DNA from: DATAOG01 sp963782885
GTDB lineage: Bacteria > Pseudomonadota > Alphaproteobacteria > Geminicoccales > Geminicoccaceae
Length of the DNA stretch: 64,000 bases
NCBI GenBank assembly: GCA_963782885.1
Contig: CAWALL010000015.1
Location: forward strand, 62,001 to 126,000
Direction: 5' to 3'
A model generated the notes under the pieces. The model was not told the DNA's origin. It worked only from the letters and a program-made list of their open reading frames with translations, and ran no database searches. Made by a program: the position numbers and the translations under genes. This document shows, piece after piece, positions 52,164 to 61,752 of the stretch (the first letter of the stretch is position 1; every line of letters begins with the position of its first letter).

Positions 52164-53042
52164 ATGATGGCCGAGACCAATCACACGATGGCGATGGGCT
52201 GGCTGCCGGACTTTCCGGACTTCCGCGACTACACGGTCGAGCAGGACGACGTCAAAGGCGCCTTGAAGAAGGCGGGTCTGGCCAGGCCCCTCAAGTCGCC
52301 ACCGGATTCAGCGGATCTGAGGCCCTGGTGCTCGCCGGTCGAGGATCAGTCGAGCCTGGGCTCGTGCACCGCTCATGCCGGCGTCGGACTCGTGGAGTAC
52401 TTCGAGCGCCGGGCGTTCGGCAAGCACACCGACGCCTCGCGACTCTTCCTCTACAAGGTCACGCGCAATCTGATGCGGGTGACCGGCGACACCGGCGCCT
52501 TCCTGCGCACGACGATGGGCGCCTTGACCCTGTTCGGCGTGCCACCCGAGGAATATTACGAATACGTGATCGCCAATTTCGACAAGGAGCCGCCGGCGTT
52601 CTGTTACGCCTTCGCGCAGAACTACCAGGCGATCTCCTATTACCGTCTGGACCCGCCAGGCACCACCCCGGACGCGCTGCTCAAGCAGATCAAGTCGCAC
52701 CTGGCGGCCGGCCTGCCCGCGATGTTCGGGTTCACGGTCTTCAAGTCGATCGAGCAGGCGAACGCCACCGGCAAGATCCCGTTCCCGGTCAAGGCCGACA
52801 GGATGGCCGGCGGCCACGCGATCGATGCGGTCGGCTACGACGACGGCCTCAAGATCAGGAACCTGGCGCCGGACGGGATCGAGACCACCGGCGCGCTCCT
52901 GATCCGCAACTCCTGGGGCAGCGGCTGGGGCGACCGCGGCTACGGCTGGCTGCCCTACGAGTACGTGCTGCGGGGGCTGGCGACCGACTGGTGGTGCCTG
53001 GTCAAGGGCGAGTGGATCGACACCGGTCAGTTCAAGGCCTGA
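52164..53042 (+). CDS. C1 family (papain-like) cysteine peptidase
   Basis: A 292-residue papain-fold peptidase. Oxyanion Gln Q62 and nucleophile C68 are in EDQSSLGSCTAHA, the His is H218 in GGHAIDAVGYDD, and the Asn is N249 in IRNSWGSGWGDRGYGWLPY. The N-terminal GWLPDFPDFRDYT is the propeptide-like segment of the bacterial C1A group. No signal peptide can be seen, and no long propeptide, so its location and activation are unclear. GGGGGAAACC precedes the start; the chagasin-like inhibitor gene is directly upstream. Confidence 0.92.
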   Translation: MMAETNHTMAMGWLPDFPDFRDYTVEQDDVKGALKKAGLARPLKSPPDSADLRPWCSPVEDQSSLGSCTAHAGVGLVEYFERRAFGKHTDASRLFLYKVTRNLMRVTGDTGAFLRTTMGALTLFGVPPEEYYEYVIANFDKEPPAFCYAFAQNYQAISYYRLDPPGTTPDALLKQIKSHLAAGLPAMFGFTVFKSIEQANATGKIPFPVKADRMAGGHAIDAVGYDDGLKIRNLAPDGIETTGALLIRNSWGSGWGDRGYGWLPYEYVLRGLATDWWCLVKGEWIDTGQFKA

Positions 53043-53053
53043 GCGGCGGGCCG

Positions 53054-53260
53054 ATGCCGGCGATGACCGCGCATCGGAGATGGCAGATGCTGCTGCACGA
53101 AGCCCTGGTGGCGATCTGCGGCCTGGTCGCGCTGATCAGCCCGGTCGTGCTCTGGTCGGCCTGGTCGCCGGCGGTGTTCATGGCGGTCCTGGCCAGCGGC
53201 TGCGCGGCCATCCTCGTGGCCTATCTGCTGATCCTGTCGGCCCCGGACGACTTTCTCTGA
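53054..53260 (+). CDS. Small two-helix membrane protein
   Basis: A 68-residue protein with two hydrophobic segments (about 17-38 and 44-64) separated by WSAWSP, ending SAPDDFL. It starts 11 bases after the peptidase stop, so it is probably translated with it. Not recognised; it could anchor or regulate the protease. Confidence 0.6.
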   Translation: MPAMTAHRRWQMLLHEALVAICGLVALISPVVLWSAWSPAVFMAVLASGCAAILVAYLLILSAPDDFL

Positions 53261-53311
53261 ACTTGCGCTACCTGGCAGCGCGCCGCTTTCCGGACCGAGC
53301 GCGGCCGGGCC

Positions 53312-54505
53312 TCACTGGCCCTGGCGGCGCGCGATGCTCGCGGGCGCCGCGATCGTCTCGGCCCGGCTGATCCGACCCAAGCCTTGGTGCTCCGGCAGGG
53401 TGTTGATCGAGGAATTGATGAAGTTTTCCGGAGCATCGCAGACCGCTGGCGGCAGCGCCGGTCCGGTCAGGGCGATCTTGCCGATCCGGTAGGCCGGCGC
53501 TTCGGATTCCTTCCATTCCAGCGTCGTGTCCTCCACCCAGCGCCAGGTTTCCTCTTGTGGCAGAACACGGCCGTCCGGACCGGTCATCGTTGCCGCATGC
53601 AACGGTTGGAGGTAGAAATCGAAACACGCCGGCACTTCGGTCTTCATGGGATCGTCCAGGTGTCTCTTGAGCTCGGCTTGCAGGAAGTCCGGGCTCCGGG
53701 CGGCAAAGTCGACGGCCTTGGTCGGCACGTAGACGCCGTTGCTGTCGCACGGCTTGACGATGTACTTGACGGGCGGACCGTCGACGCCGAGTTGATGAGC
53801 CTTGCCGCTCCAGTAGGTCTCGAGACGATAGGCGTCCGGCCGCGGGGTGAAGGTCGGCACCACGACGCTGGGAGAGCGCTGGTAGTGACGGACGTGGTCG
53901 AGCAGGTTGACCAGCATCGCCCGCTGCTCGGCAGGTAATTGGCCGATGAATTGCTCCGGCGTCTGGCCCCTTGACTTTGCGATCCCGAGCTGCACGGCGA
54001 GCGGGAAGCCCTGGACGGGCCAGATCGGAAAGATCGGCGAGTTCTGCAGGACGAAGTCCTGGCGGCGGCCGTCCCGGTAGGCCATCTGCACGGCCATCGC
54101 GCGCGCGTCGTAGTCCCGGTCGTCGAAACCCTTGCGCGGATCCGCAGGCGCGCCCAGGCCGTTGGAGAAGCGCACGCGGGCGTCGTAGGTGCCAGGCTCG
54201 GCAAACACGCCGACCGCGAGGTCGTCCGGCACTTCGGGGTCGGCCGCGAGGTCGTCGATCTCGAACCTGGCCGCCGTGCAGGTCCCGATCGCATGGGTGC
54301 CGCGCAGCGCCGGCTCGCCGGCAGCGACCGGTCGCCCGAAGAACCCGGCCAACGCTATGACGTACTGGTCTTCGACCGCTTTCGATCCGCCCTCGTAGGC
54401 TTCCAAGGGATGCAGACCCGTCGCGGCGCCGGGGTCCGGCGGCGCGGACGCGCAGCCCGCGACGGCGACCCCCAGAGCGGCGAGCGGCAAGCCGATCCTG
54501 AGCAT
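53312..54505 (-). CDS. Catalase-like (y4iL/SrpA-type) haem lipoprotein
   Basis: A 397-residue lipoprotein (lipobox AVAGC near residue 18) with a catalase-fold domain. Recognisable elements: RGTHAIGTC (distal-His region), FAEPGTYDARVRFSNG (the RFSNG strand), AMAVQMAYRD, DFVLQNSPIFPI, and the TYWSGKAHQLG stretch where the proximal Tyr sits in this family. This is the y4iL-like subgroup rather than a true hydroperoxidase, and it is exported and membrane-tethered. The di-heme cytochrome gene lies 45 bases upstream on the same strand. Confidence 0.85.
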   Translation of the reverse strand: MLRIGLPLAALGVAVAGCASAPPDPGAATGLHPLEAYEGGSKAVEDQYVIALAGFFGRPVAAGEPALRGTHAIGTCTAARFEIDDLAADPEVPDDLAVGVFAEPGTYDARVRFSNGLGAPADPRKGFDDRDYDARAMAVQMAYRDGRRQDFVLQNSPIFPIWPVQGFPLAVQLGIAKSRGQTPEQFIGQLPAEQRAMLVNLLDHVRHYQRSPSVVVPTFTPRPDAYRLETYWSGKAHQLGVDGPPVKYIVKPCDSNGVYVPTKAVDFAARSPDFLQAELKRHLDDPMKTEVPACFDFYLQPLHAATMTGPDGRVLPQEETWRWVEDTTLEWKESEAPAYRIGKIALTGPALPPAVCDAPENFINSSINTLPEHQGLGRISRAETIAAPASIARRQGQ

Positions 54506-54550
54506 GGTATCCCCCGATCTGCGGATGCCTGGAGGCTCTCCGAGCTCGCC

Positions 54551-56197
54551 TCAAAGGGTCTTCAGATATTCGATCAGGGCGCGCCGGTCCTGGTCGCCGA
54601 GACTGGTGCCATAGTCGTGGCCGGCGTTGGAGTTGCCCGGCACGCCGGTGTCGAACTCGAACGCACTCGGGAACGGGCTCCGCCATTCGAAGCCGAGCCG
54701 CTCGGGGTCGAATTCCCAGCTGCCGACGTAGAAGCTTGCCGGGCGCGCGGCCGGCGGCTTGAGCAGCTCGACCATGTCCGGCACCGAGCCGTTGTGCAGG
54801 TAGGGCGCGGTCGCCCAGATGCCGTTCAGCGGCCGGGCCCGGTACGCCTCGATCGCCTGGAATTCGTTGGGCTGGTCGCAGTTGATCAGCTGCGCCCGGG
54901 CGGCGTTCTTCGGGTCCGCGACATACTGGCCGACGATCTTGTCGGTGACCAGCTTGACCCAGGCGCCGAGCGGCTGGGTCTGCTGCCCGACCGTGATCTG
55001 CCGGGTCGCGAAGTTGACCGCCTGGCGCGGGTCGGTGCCGATCTGGGTGATCGGGAACGCCGGGATCTTGAACACGGTGCGCCCGGCACAGCTCGCGACC
55101 CGATCCTGGCGGTCGATCACCTGATGGCAGCCGACGCAGTTGGCGGCATAGACCTCCTGCCCGCGGGCCGCCAGATCGCGGTCGATCGGGCCGAGCAGCG
55201 GCTCGGGCCACTTCGGCGACTTCAGATCCTGCAGCCACAGCTGGATGTCGACGATGTTGTCCAGCTGCAGGCGATGCTGCAGGACCGGGGCGCCCAGCGT
55301 CGAGAGGTCGATCGGCGCGCCGACGCCCAGCGCCTCGACGATGCTGCGCGCGAGCGGCTGGCGGACCGAATTGTTGTAGAGGACCCAGTCGAAGTAGGGC
55401 GTGTCCCAGAGCGGCGGGAAGCTGACCGGCGCGGTCGTCGGCTTGTAGTTGCCCGGCATGCCGATGCTCTCGGCGAACAGGAAGTTGGCGCCGCGGCCGA
55501 GCGCGTCGAGGCGCGCGAAGCCCGACTGGGTCGCGGCCTCCTTGGCGGCGGCGAGCCCCGCCTGCTCGATGCGGGCGCGCGCTTCGCCGGCGCGGGCGAA
55601 GCATTGCAGGCTCGCCTGCACGTCGGCGGGCTTGAGGTCCGGCCGGCGCGCCAGGACGCGGCCGATGAAGCGCTGCGCCTTGCCCCGGTCGGCGACGTTC
55701 GCGCCCAGCGCCTGGCCGAGCGCGGTCCGGAAGGTCTCGATGTCGTTCTGCGCCGGGCCGCCGTCGATCGGCAGCGACCGGCCGTGATAGGTGAGCCGGC
55801 CGCTGTGGCAGGCGGCGCAGGTCAGCCCGACCCAGTTGCCGGGCCAGCACTGGAAGGCGCCCTTGTCGAGCCTGAGCTCGGTGCGGGAAAAGCCGATCGG
55901 CAGGCCGTCGGGGTTGAAGGTCGCCTGCGGCGGATCGGATAAAAAGCCGAAGCGCTCCATGTTGCCCGGGGCGGCAAAGCGCTCCTCGCCCTGCGCCTGC
56001 TCCAACGCCACGAACCACTCGTACGGAAAAAAGGCCGTGCCCTGGTCGGCATGCTGCCAGCGCTGCCTGGTCTGCCAGTCCCAGCCCTGGTCGGTGCCGG
56101 GCCCGGCCTCGGGCGCCGGGTAGGGCTTGGTGCCCTGACAGGATGCGATCTGCAACAATGCGATCACAACAATGACGCCCGCCTGGGTCCGTGACAT
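54551..56197 (-). CDS. Di-heme cytochrome c lipoprotein, RoxA/peroxidase-like
   Basis: A 548-residue lipoprotein (ASC lipobox near residue 20) with two covalent haem sites, CAACH near residue 127 and CVGCH near residue 353. The C-terminal RPLNGIWATAPYLHNGSVPDMVELL is the signature of the CcpA/MauG/RoxA superfamily of di-heme oxidases. The spacing of over 220 residues between the two haem motifs resembles the rubber oxygenase RoxA and its relatives more than CcpA. It starts the two-gene unit with the catalase-like lipoprotein. Confidence 0.87.
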   Translation of the reverse strand: MSRTQAGVIVVIALLQIASCQGTKPYPAPEAGPGTDQGWDWQTRQRWQHADQGTAFFPYEWFVALEQAQGEERFAAPGNMERFGFLSDPPQATFNPDGLPIGFSRTELRLDKGAFQCWPGNWVGLTCAACHSGRLTYHGRSLPIDGGPAQNDIETFRTALGQALGANVADRGKAQRFIGRVLARRPDLKPADVQASLQCFARAGEARARIEQAGLAAAKEAATQSGFARLDALGRGANFLFAESIGMPGNYKPTTAPVSFPPLWDTPYFDWVLYNNSVRQPLARSIVEALGVGAPIDLSTLGAPVLQHRLQLDNIVDIQLWLQDLKSPKWPEPLLGPIDRDLAARGQEVYAANCVGCHQVIDRQDRVASCAGRTVFKIPAFPITQIGTDPRQAVNFATRQITVGQQTQPLGAWVKLVTDKIVGQYVADPKNAARAQLINCDQPNEFQAIEAYRARPLNGIWATAPYLHNGSVPDMVELLKPPAARPASFYVGSWEFDPERLGFEWRSPFPSAFEFDTGVPGNSNAGHDYGTSLGDQDRRALIEYLKTL

Positions 56198-56350
56198 ATT
56201 CGCCCCCCGACCAATCTGGGATTGCAGAACCAGAGCGCTTCTCTTGCCTCCGACTATGCACAGGTCAGAGCCATAAGTCCAGGTCCAAGGCGGATTTGGC
56301 CAACCTTCGCGATGGTCGGCGCGGCCAGGCGACGCCGAGGTCGGGCGCGG

Positions 56351-57394
<1,044 letters not shown>

Positions 57395-57458
57395 GGATCG
57401 TACCCCCCGGAGAGGCGCCGAGCTTGACGTCAGCGCGCGCGCCTGCGATGGACTGCCG

Positions 57459-57677
57459 GTGAACGGCAACGAGTTGTTGCGCAAGCTTCGCCGTCTCGCC
57501 CGGCGGCGCAAGATTCAGTTCGAATTCGATCCCGGCGGTGGGAAGGGCGGGCATGGCCTGATCGTTTTCGGGAACGGGAGAACGATCCTGCGGTCTTCGC
57601 GACGCAAGGAGCTGCCGAGCGGAAGCCTGCGCGGCATGCTGTCGGATCTGGATATCGATCCGAGGGATCTCGATTAG
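57459..57677 (+). CDS. hicA: HicA-family toxin
   Basis: A 72-residue HicA mRNA-interferase-like protein. It begins NGNELLRKLRRLARRR, and the double-stranded-RNA-binding-like core includes the catalytic His in GGHGLIVFGNGR and the end GMLSDLDIDPRDLD. GTG at 57459. The gene immediately precedes the HicB antitoxin. A TTGACG at 57424 may be its -35. Confidence 0.85.
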   Translation: MNGNELLRKLRRLARRRKIQFEFDPGGGKGGHGLIVFGNGRTILRSSRRKELPSGSLRGMLSDLDIDPRDLD

Positions 57678-58121
57678 GTGAGCTCTCCAACACGTTACGC
57701 ATATCCCGCCGAGCTGAAACCGGAGTCGGATGGTTTCGCGGTCAATCTCCGTTTTCCGGATGTGCCGGGAGCACGAACGTGGGGGGACGACGAGGCGGAA
57801 GCCTTGTCGTTGGCTGAGGACTGCCTGGTGACCGCGCTCCACGGTTGCGTTCGGTTTGGCGAGCCGATACCGAAGCCGGGCCCGGCCCGGGGCCGGCCGA
57901 TGATTTCGGTGCCGCCGCTGGTCGCCGCGAAGCTCGCGCTCTACAGCGCGATGCGCGAGCGGGGTGTCAGCGCGCCCGAGCTGGCGCGGCACCTCGGCGT
58001 CAGCGAGAAGGCCGTGCGGGCGTTGCTGCACCTTAAGCGCCGGACGTACCTCGGCCTGCTCGAGCAGGCCTTGGCGGAACTCGGCGTGCGCCTCGAGGTG
58101 ACGGTGCGCCCGGCTGCCTGA
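57678..58121 (+). CDS. hicB: HicB-family antitoxin
   Basis: A 147-residue antitoxin with the partial RNase H-like domain (GFAVNLRFPDVPGARTWGDDEAEAL in parts: FAVNLRFPDVPGARTWG, DEAEALSLAEDCL) and a C-terminal helix-turn-helix (GVSAPELARHLGVSEKAVRALL). GTG at 57678 follows the HicA stop directly. Its stop is 17 bases from the convergent dppD stop. Confidence 0.88.
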   Translation: MSSPTRYAYPAELKPESDGFAVNLRFPDVPGARTWGDDEAEALSLAEDCLVTALHGCVRFGEPIPKPGPARGRPMISVPPLVAAKLALYSAMRERGVSAPELARHLGVSEKAVRALLHLKRRTYLGLLEQALAELGVRLEVTVRPAA

Positions 58122-58137
58122 TGCCGACGGGAGTGCC

Positions 58138-59139
58138 TCACTGCGCATGGCGGGGATGGCCGGCCGGCCGCTCGGCGGTCAGCGGGTAGTGGCAGCGGAC
58201 CAGGCCGCGCGGGCCCCTGGCGAACGGCGGCTCCTCGGCCGCGCAGCGCTCGGTCGCGAACCCGCAGCGCGGATGGAACAGGCAGCCCGACGGGCGATCG
58301 CCGGCGCCGGGCACGAGGCCGGGGATGGTCGGCAGCAGGCGCTCCTGGCAGCGCTCGGGCAGCGCGTGCAGCAGCGCCGCGGTATAGGGGTGCTGGGGAT
58401 CGGCGAACAGGCCCAGCGCGTCCTGCATCTCGGCCTGCTGGCCGGCGTACTGCACGACCACGCGCCTGGCGGTCTCGGCGACCACGCCCATGTCGTGGGT
58501 GATCAGGATCAGCGCCATGCCGCGCTCCTCTTGAAGCTGGAGCAGCAGATCCAGGATCTGCGCCTGGATCGTGACGTCGAGCGCGGTGGTCGGCTCGTCC
58601 GCGATCAAAAGGCGCGGGTTGCAGGCGATCGCCATCGCGATCATGACCCGCTGGCTCATGCCGCCCGAGAGTTGATGCGGGAACGCGCCGAGCCGCTCGG
58701 CGGGCGCCGGAATGCCGACCAGATCCAGGAGCTCGAGCGCCCGCCGGCGCCGCTCGGCGCGCGTACCGCCCTCGTGCACCTTGATCGCCTCGGTCAATTG
58801 GAAGCCGACCGTGAAGCAGGGATTGAGCGAGGTCATCGGCTCCTGGAAGATCATCGCCATGTCCTTGCCGATGATCCGGCGCCGTCCGCCGGCCGACAGC
58901 CGCAGCAGATCCTGGCCGGCGAAGCTCAGGCGCTCGGCGCTGACCCGGGCGGTCCAGGGCAGGAGGCCCATGACCGCGAGCATCAGCACGCTCTTGCCCG
59001 AGCCCGACTCGCCGACGACCGCGACCACCTCGCCCTGGTCGACCTCGAGATCGACCCCGTCGACCGCCTTGAACGGCCCGCTGAAGGTCGGAAACTCGAC
59101 CGTGAGCTTCTGGATCTCGAGCAGCGCCACGCCGGTCAC
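58138..59139 (-). CDS. Dipeptide-type ABC transporter ATP-binding protein, DppD/OppD
   Basis: A 333-residue ATPase. Walker A GESGSGKSV, Q-loop MIFQEPMTSLNP, signature LSGGMSQR, Walker B LLIADEPTTALD, H-loop ITHDMGVV, and the C-terminal Cys cluster GCLFHPRCGFATERC. GTG at 59139 is chosen because the family starts shortly before LLEIQKLTVEF; a GTG at 59130 is equally near. Sequence further upstream would be repetitive (see the 33-bp repeats). It is separated from dppC by 541 bases. Confidence 0.91.
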   Translation of the reverse strand: MTGVALLEIQKLTVEFPTFSGPFKAVDGVDLEVDQGEVVAVVGESGSGKSVLMLAVMGLLPWTARVSAERLSFAGQDLLRLSAGGRRRIIGKDMAMIFQEPMTSLNPCFTVGFQLTEAIKVHEGGTRAERRRRALELLDLVGIPAPAERLGAFPHQLSGGMSQRVMIAMAIACNPRLLIADEPTTALDVTIQAQILDLLLQLQEERGMALILITHDMGVVAETARRVVVQYAGQQAEMQDALGLFADPQHPYTAALLHALPERCQERLLPTIPGLVPGAGDRPSGCLFHPRCGFATERCAAEEPPFARGPRGLVRCHYPLTAERPAGHPRHAQ

Positions 59140-59186
59140 CGGCGCTCGCCGGACCCGGTCCCGGTCGGACCACCCGACCACGACCG

Positions 59187-59286
59187 GAGACGCCGGGGCA
59201 CCCGCCACACCCGGGACCGGGAGCGCGGGGGCAGCCGCCGCGCCGCGGACCGGGAGCGTAGGGACCACCGCCACGCCCCGGACCGG
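59187..59286. repeat. Three imperfect 33/34-bp tandem repeats
   Basis: Units at 59187-59220, 59221-59253 and 59254-59286 share the frame GAGCG..GGG.CA.CCGCCACGCC..GGACCGG. On the minus strand, in the dppD frame, they would encode an 11-residue repeat (PVRGVAVVPTL, PVRGAAAAPAL, PVPGVAGAPAS). They lie just outside the chosen dppD start, so they are either leader sequence or an N-terminal extension. Confidence 0.8.
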
Positions 59287-59453
59287 TCGCCGCCCCGATC
59301 GTGGCGATCCGGAGGCTCGATGACACCGGCCGCGCGCCCGCGGCCGGTCCGGCCCGCCTCGTGGCAGGACCGACGCTTCGGACCGTGATGGCAAGCAAAG
59401 GAGCGAAGACGGTCACGAATTGTTAACGCCCGTTCCTTAACGTTTCTCTCGGG

Positions 59454-59529
59454 TGGTCCATGCGACCCTGGGACTCCGTCCGCGCCAGAGACAGTCATAG
59501 GGCATGGATTCCCACGGTCGCATGGACCA
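59454..59529. repeat. 20-bp inverted repeat with long loop
   Basis: Arms 59454-59473 (TGGTCCATGCGACCCTGGGA) and 59510-59529 (TCCCACGGTCGCATGGACCA) match at 19 of 20 positions, 36 bases apart. TTAAC-containing AT-rich stretches flank it on both sides (near 59422-59441 and 59569-59575). It looks like a small foldback element or a cruciform-type regulatory site. Confidence 0.75.
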
Positions 59530-59680
59530 TCGGATGAAGGGAAATGAGGAGGCAAGGATTGACGAACGGTTAACGTGGCCGCCCTGAGCCGAAACCAGTC
59601 GACGCTGCCGACGCCGATGGCGGGCTCAGTGCCCTGACCCAATCCCGGGATGATCTCGGTGGGGTGGCCCATGGCCTGCC

Positions 59681-60601
59681 TCAGCTCCGCTTGAGCTTGG
59701 GGTCGAGGGCGTCGCGCAGGCCGTCGCCCAACAGATTGAACGCGAGCACCGTGATCAGGATCGCGAGGCCCGGGAAGGTCACGACCCACCAGGCGCGCAG
59801 CACGAACTCGCGGGCATCCGCGAGCATGGTGCCCCATTCCGGGGTCGGCGGCTGCGCGCCAAGTCCCAGAAAGCCGAGCGCCGAGGCGTCCAGGATCGCG
59901 TTCGAGAAGCCGAGCGTCGCCTGCACGATCAGGGGCGCCATGCAGTTCGGCAGCACGGTCGCGAACATCAGGCGCAGCATGCCGGCGCCGCTCACCTTGC
60001 TGGCGGTGACGTAGTCCTTCGACTGCTCGCCGATCACCGCGGCCCGGGTCAGGCGGGTGTAATGCGGCAGATAGACGATCGCGACCGCGATCATCACGTT
60101 GGTGAGGCCGGGCCCGAGGATGGCCACGATCACGATCGCGAGCAACAGGCTCGGCAGCGCCAGCAGGATGTCCATGAAGCGCATGATCAGCGTCTCGACG
60201 ATCCCCCGCCAGAAGCCCGCGACCAGCCCGAGGCCGATCCCGGCCGAGAGCGAGAGCGTGACCGCGATCAGGCCGATGGTCAGCGAATAGCGGGCGCCGT
60301 GGATGATCCGCGAGAGGATGTCGCGGCCGACCGCGTCGGTGCCGAGCAGGAAGCGGGCCGTGCCGCCCGCCTCCCAGAACGGCGGGGTCAGGAAGTGATC
60401 GCGGTACTGCTCGGCCGGCGGGTGGGGCGCGATCTGATCGGCGAACAGCGCGGCGAGCACGACGACCAGGATCACGACCAGCCCGCCGACCGCGCCCCGG
60501 TTCTCGCTGAAGTAGTGCCAGAACTCGCGCAGCGGCCCGGGCGGGGCCCGGCCGGTCGCGGCGGCGGGCGGCGGGGTGGCGGCGTCGAGCCGGGTCGCCA
60601 T
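59681..60601 (-). CDS. Dipeptide-type ABC transporter permease, DppC
   Basis: A 306-residue permease. After a Pro/Ala-rich N-terminus comes LREFWHYFSENRGAVGGLVVIL, the DppC-type start, PFWEAGGTARFLLGTDAVGRDILSRII, six helices, and the EAA-like loop KDYVTASKVSGAGMLRLMFATVLPN. It starts 10 bases after the dppB stop, so it is coupled to dppB. Confidence 0.93.
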   Translation of the reverse strand: MATRLDAATPPPAAATGRAPPGPLREFWHYFSENRGAVGGLVVILVVVLAALFADQIAPHPPAEQYRDHFLTPPFWEAGGTARFLLGTDAVGRDILSRIIHGARYSLTIGLIAVTLSLSAGIGLGLVAGFWRGIVETLIMRFMDILLALPSLLLAIVIVAILGPGLTNVMIAVAIVYLPHYTRLTRAAVIGEQSKDYVTASKVSGAGMLRLMFATVLPNCMAPLIVQATLGFSNAILDASALGFLGLGAQPPTPEWGTMLADAREFVLRAWWVVTFPGLAILITVLAFNLLGDGLRDALDPKLKRS

Positions 60602-60611
60602 GGGCCGGGGC

Positions 60612-61622
60612 TCAGCGCGCGTGCCGGATGCGGGGATTGATCAGACCATAGAGCAGATCGACCAGCAGATTGACGATCATGATCATGGTCGCGATCAACA
60701 GGACGCCGCCCTGGACCGAGGGATAGTCGCGGCGTGCGATCGAATCGATCAGCCATTTGCCGATCCCGGGCCAGGCGAAGATGGTCTCGGTCAGGATCGC
60801 GCCTGAGAACAGGAGGCCGACCTGGAGCCCGATCACGGTCACGACCGGGATCAGCGCGTTGCGGAGCGCATGCAGGCCGACGATCCGCCAGGGCGGCAGG
60901 CCCTTGGCGCGCGCGGTGCGGACATAGTCCTCGTTCAGCACCTCCAGCATCGCCGAGCGGGTCTGGCGCGCGATCACCGCGAGCGGCACCGTGCCGAGCA
61001 CGATCGCCGGCAGGACCAGGTGGCTCAGCGCCGAGCGGAACGCCCCCTCCTGGTCCGAGAGCAGGCTGTCGATCAGCATGAAGCCGGTCACCGGCTCGAA
61101 ATAGTAGAGGATGTCGATCCGCCCCGAGACCGGCGTCCAGTGCAGCGTGTTCGAGAACAGGATGATCGTCAAAAGGCCCCACCAGAAGATCGGCATCGAA
61201 TAGCCGGTCAGCGAAATCCCCATCAGCGCCTGGTCGAACGCCGAGCCGCGCCGGACGCCGGCGATGATCCCGGCCGGCAGGCCGATCAGGACCGCGAGCG
61301 TCAGCGCGCAGACCGAGAGCTCGACGGTCGCCGGGAACAGGGTCAGGAACTCGGACAGCACCGGCTGGCGGGTGCTGATCGAGCGGCCGAGATCGCCGTG
61401 CGCGAGCTCGCCGAGATAGCCCGCGTACTGCTGCCAGAGCGGCTTGTCGAGCCCGAGCTGGGCCATCAGCTGCGCGTGGCGCTCGGGCGTGATGCCGCGC
61501 TCGCCGACCAGAAGCTCGATCGGATCGCCCGGGATCAGCCGGATCAGCGCGAAGGCGACGATCGTCACCCCGAGGAAGGTCGGGATCAGGACCGCGAGCC
61601 TGGCGACCACGAACCGGAACAT
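60612..61622 (-). CDS. Dipeptide-type ABC transporter permease, DppB
   Basis: A 336-residue permease with the N-terminal RLAVLIPTFLGVTIVAFALIRLIPGDP signature (in parts: PTFLGVTIVAF, RLIPGDPIELL) and the loop NEDYVRTARAKGLPPWRIVGLHALRNALIP (quoted in parts) that contacts the ATPase. ATG at 61622. The binding protein and dppB are separated by an SDR gene and brnTA. Confidence 0.93.
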   Translation of the reverse strand: MFRFVVARLAVLIPTFLGVTIVAFALIRLIPGDPIELLVGERGITPERHAQLMAQLGLDKPLWQQYAGYLGELAHGDLGRSISTRQPVLSEFLTLFPATVELSVCALTLAVLIGLPAGIIAGVRRGSAFDQALMGISLTGYSMPIFWWGLLTIILFSNTLHWTPVSGRIDILYYFEPVTGFMLIDSLLSDQEGAFRSALSHLVLPAIVLGTVPLAVIARQTRSAMLEVLNEDYVRTARAKGLPPWRIVGLHALRNALIPVVTVIGLQVGLLFSGAILTETIFAWPGIGKWLIDSIARRDYPSVQGGVLLIATMIMIVNLLVDLLYGLINPRIRHAR

Positions 61623-61752
61623 GGTCCCGACATCAGACTGCCGCCGCCGCGGCGCGTCAATGCCCGGCTCTCGAGCGGCACACCGGCAGCGCCGGCGCGT
61701 CAGCGCCCGGGTCGCGCTTCGGCCTCGATGCCTGCGTCCGGGATCGCGATCG

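Larger units (their letters stand above)
59140..59680. other. Repeat-bearing gap inside the dipeptide transporter operon
   Basis: Within one transporter operon these genes normally abut. This 541-base gap holds three 33-bp tandem repeats and a large inverted repeat, listed separately. I see no credible gene. Together with the toxin-antitoxin insertions it shows that the locus has been rearranged or collects inserts. Confidence 0.55.

Noticed and set aside
59422..59441. CtrA-type site (TTAA...TTAAC)
   Set aside because: The spacing between the TTAA half-sites is ten bases instead of seven.
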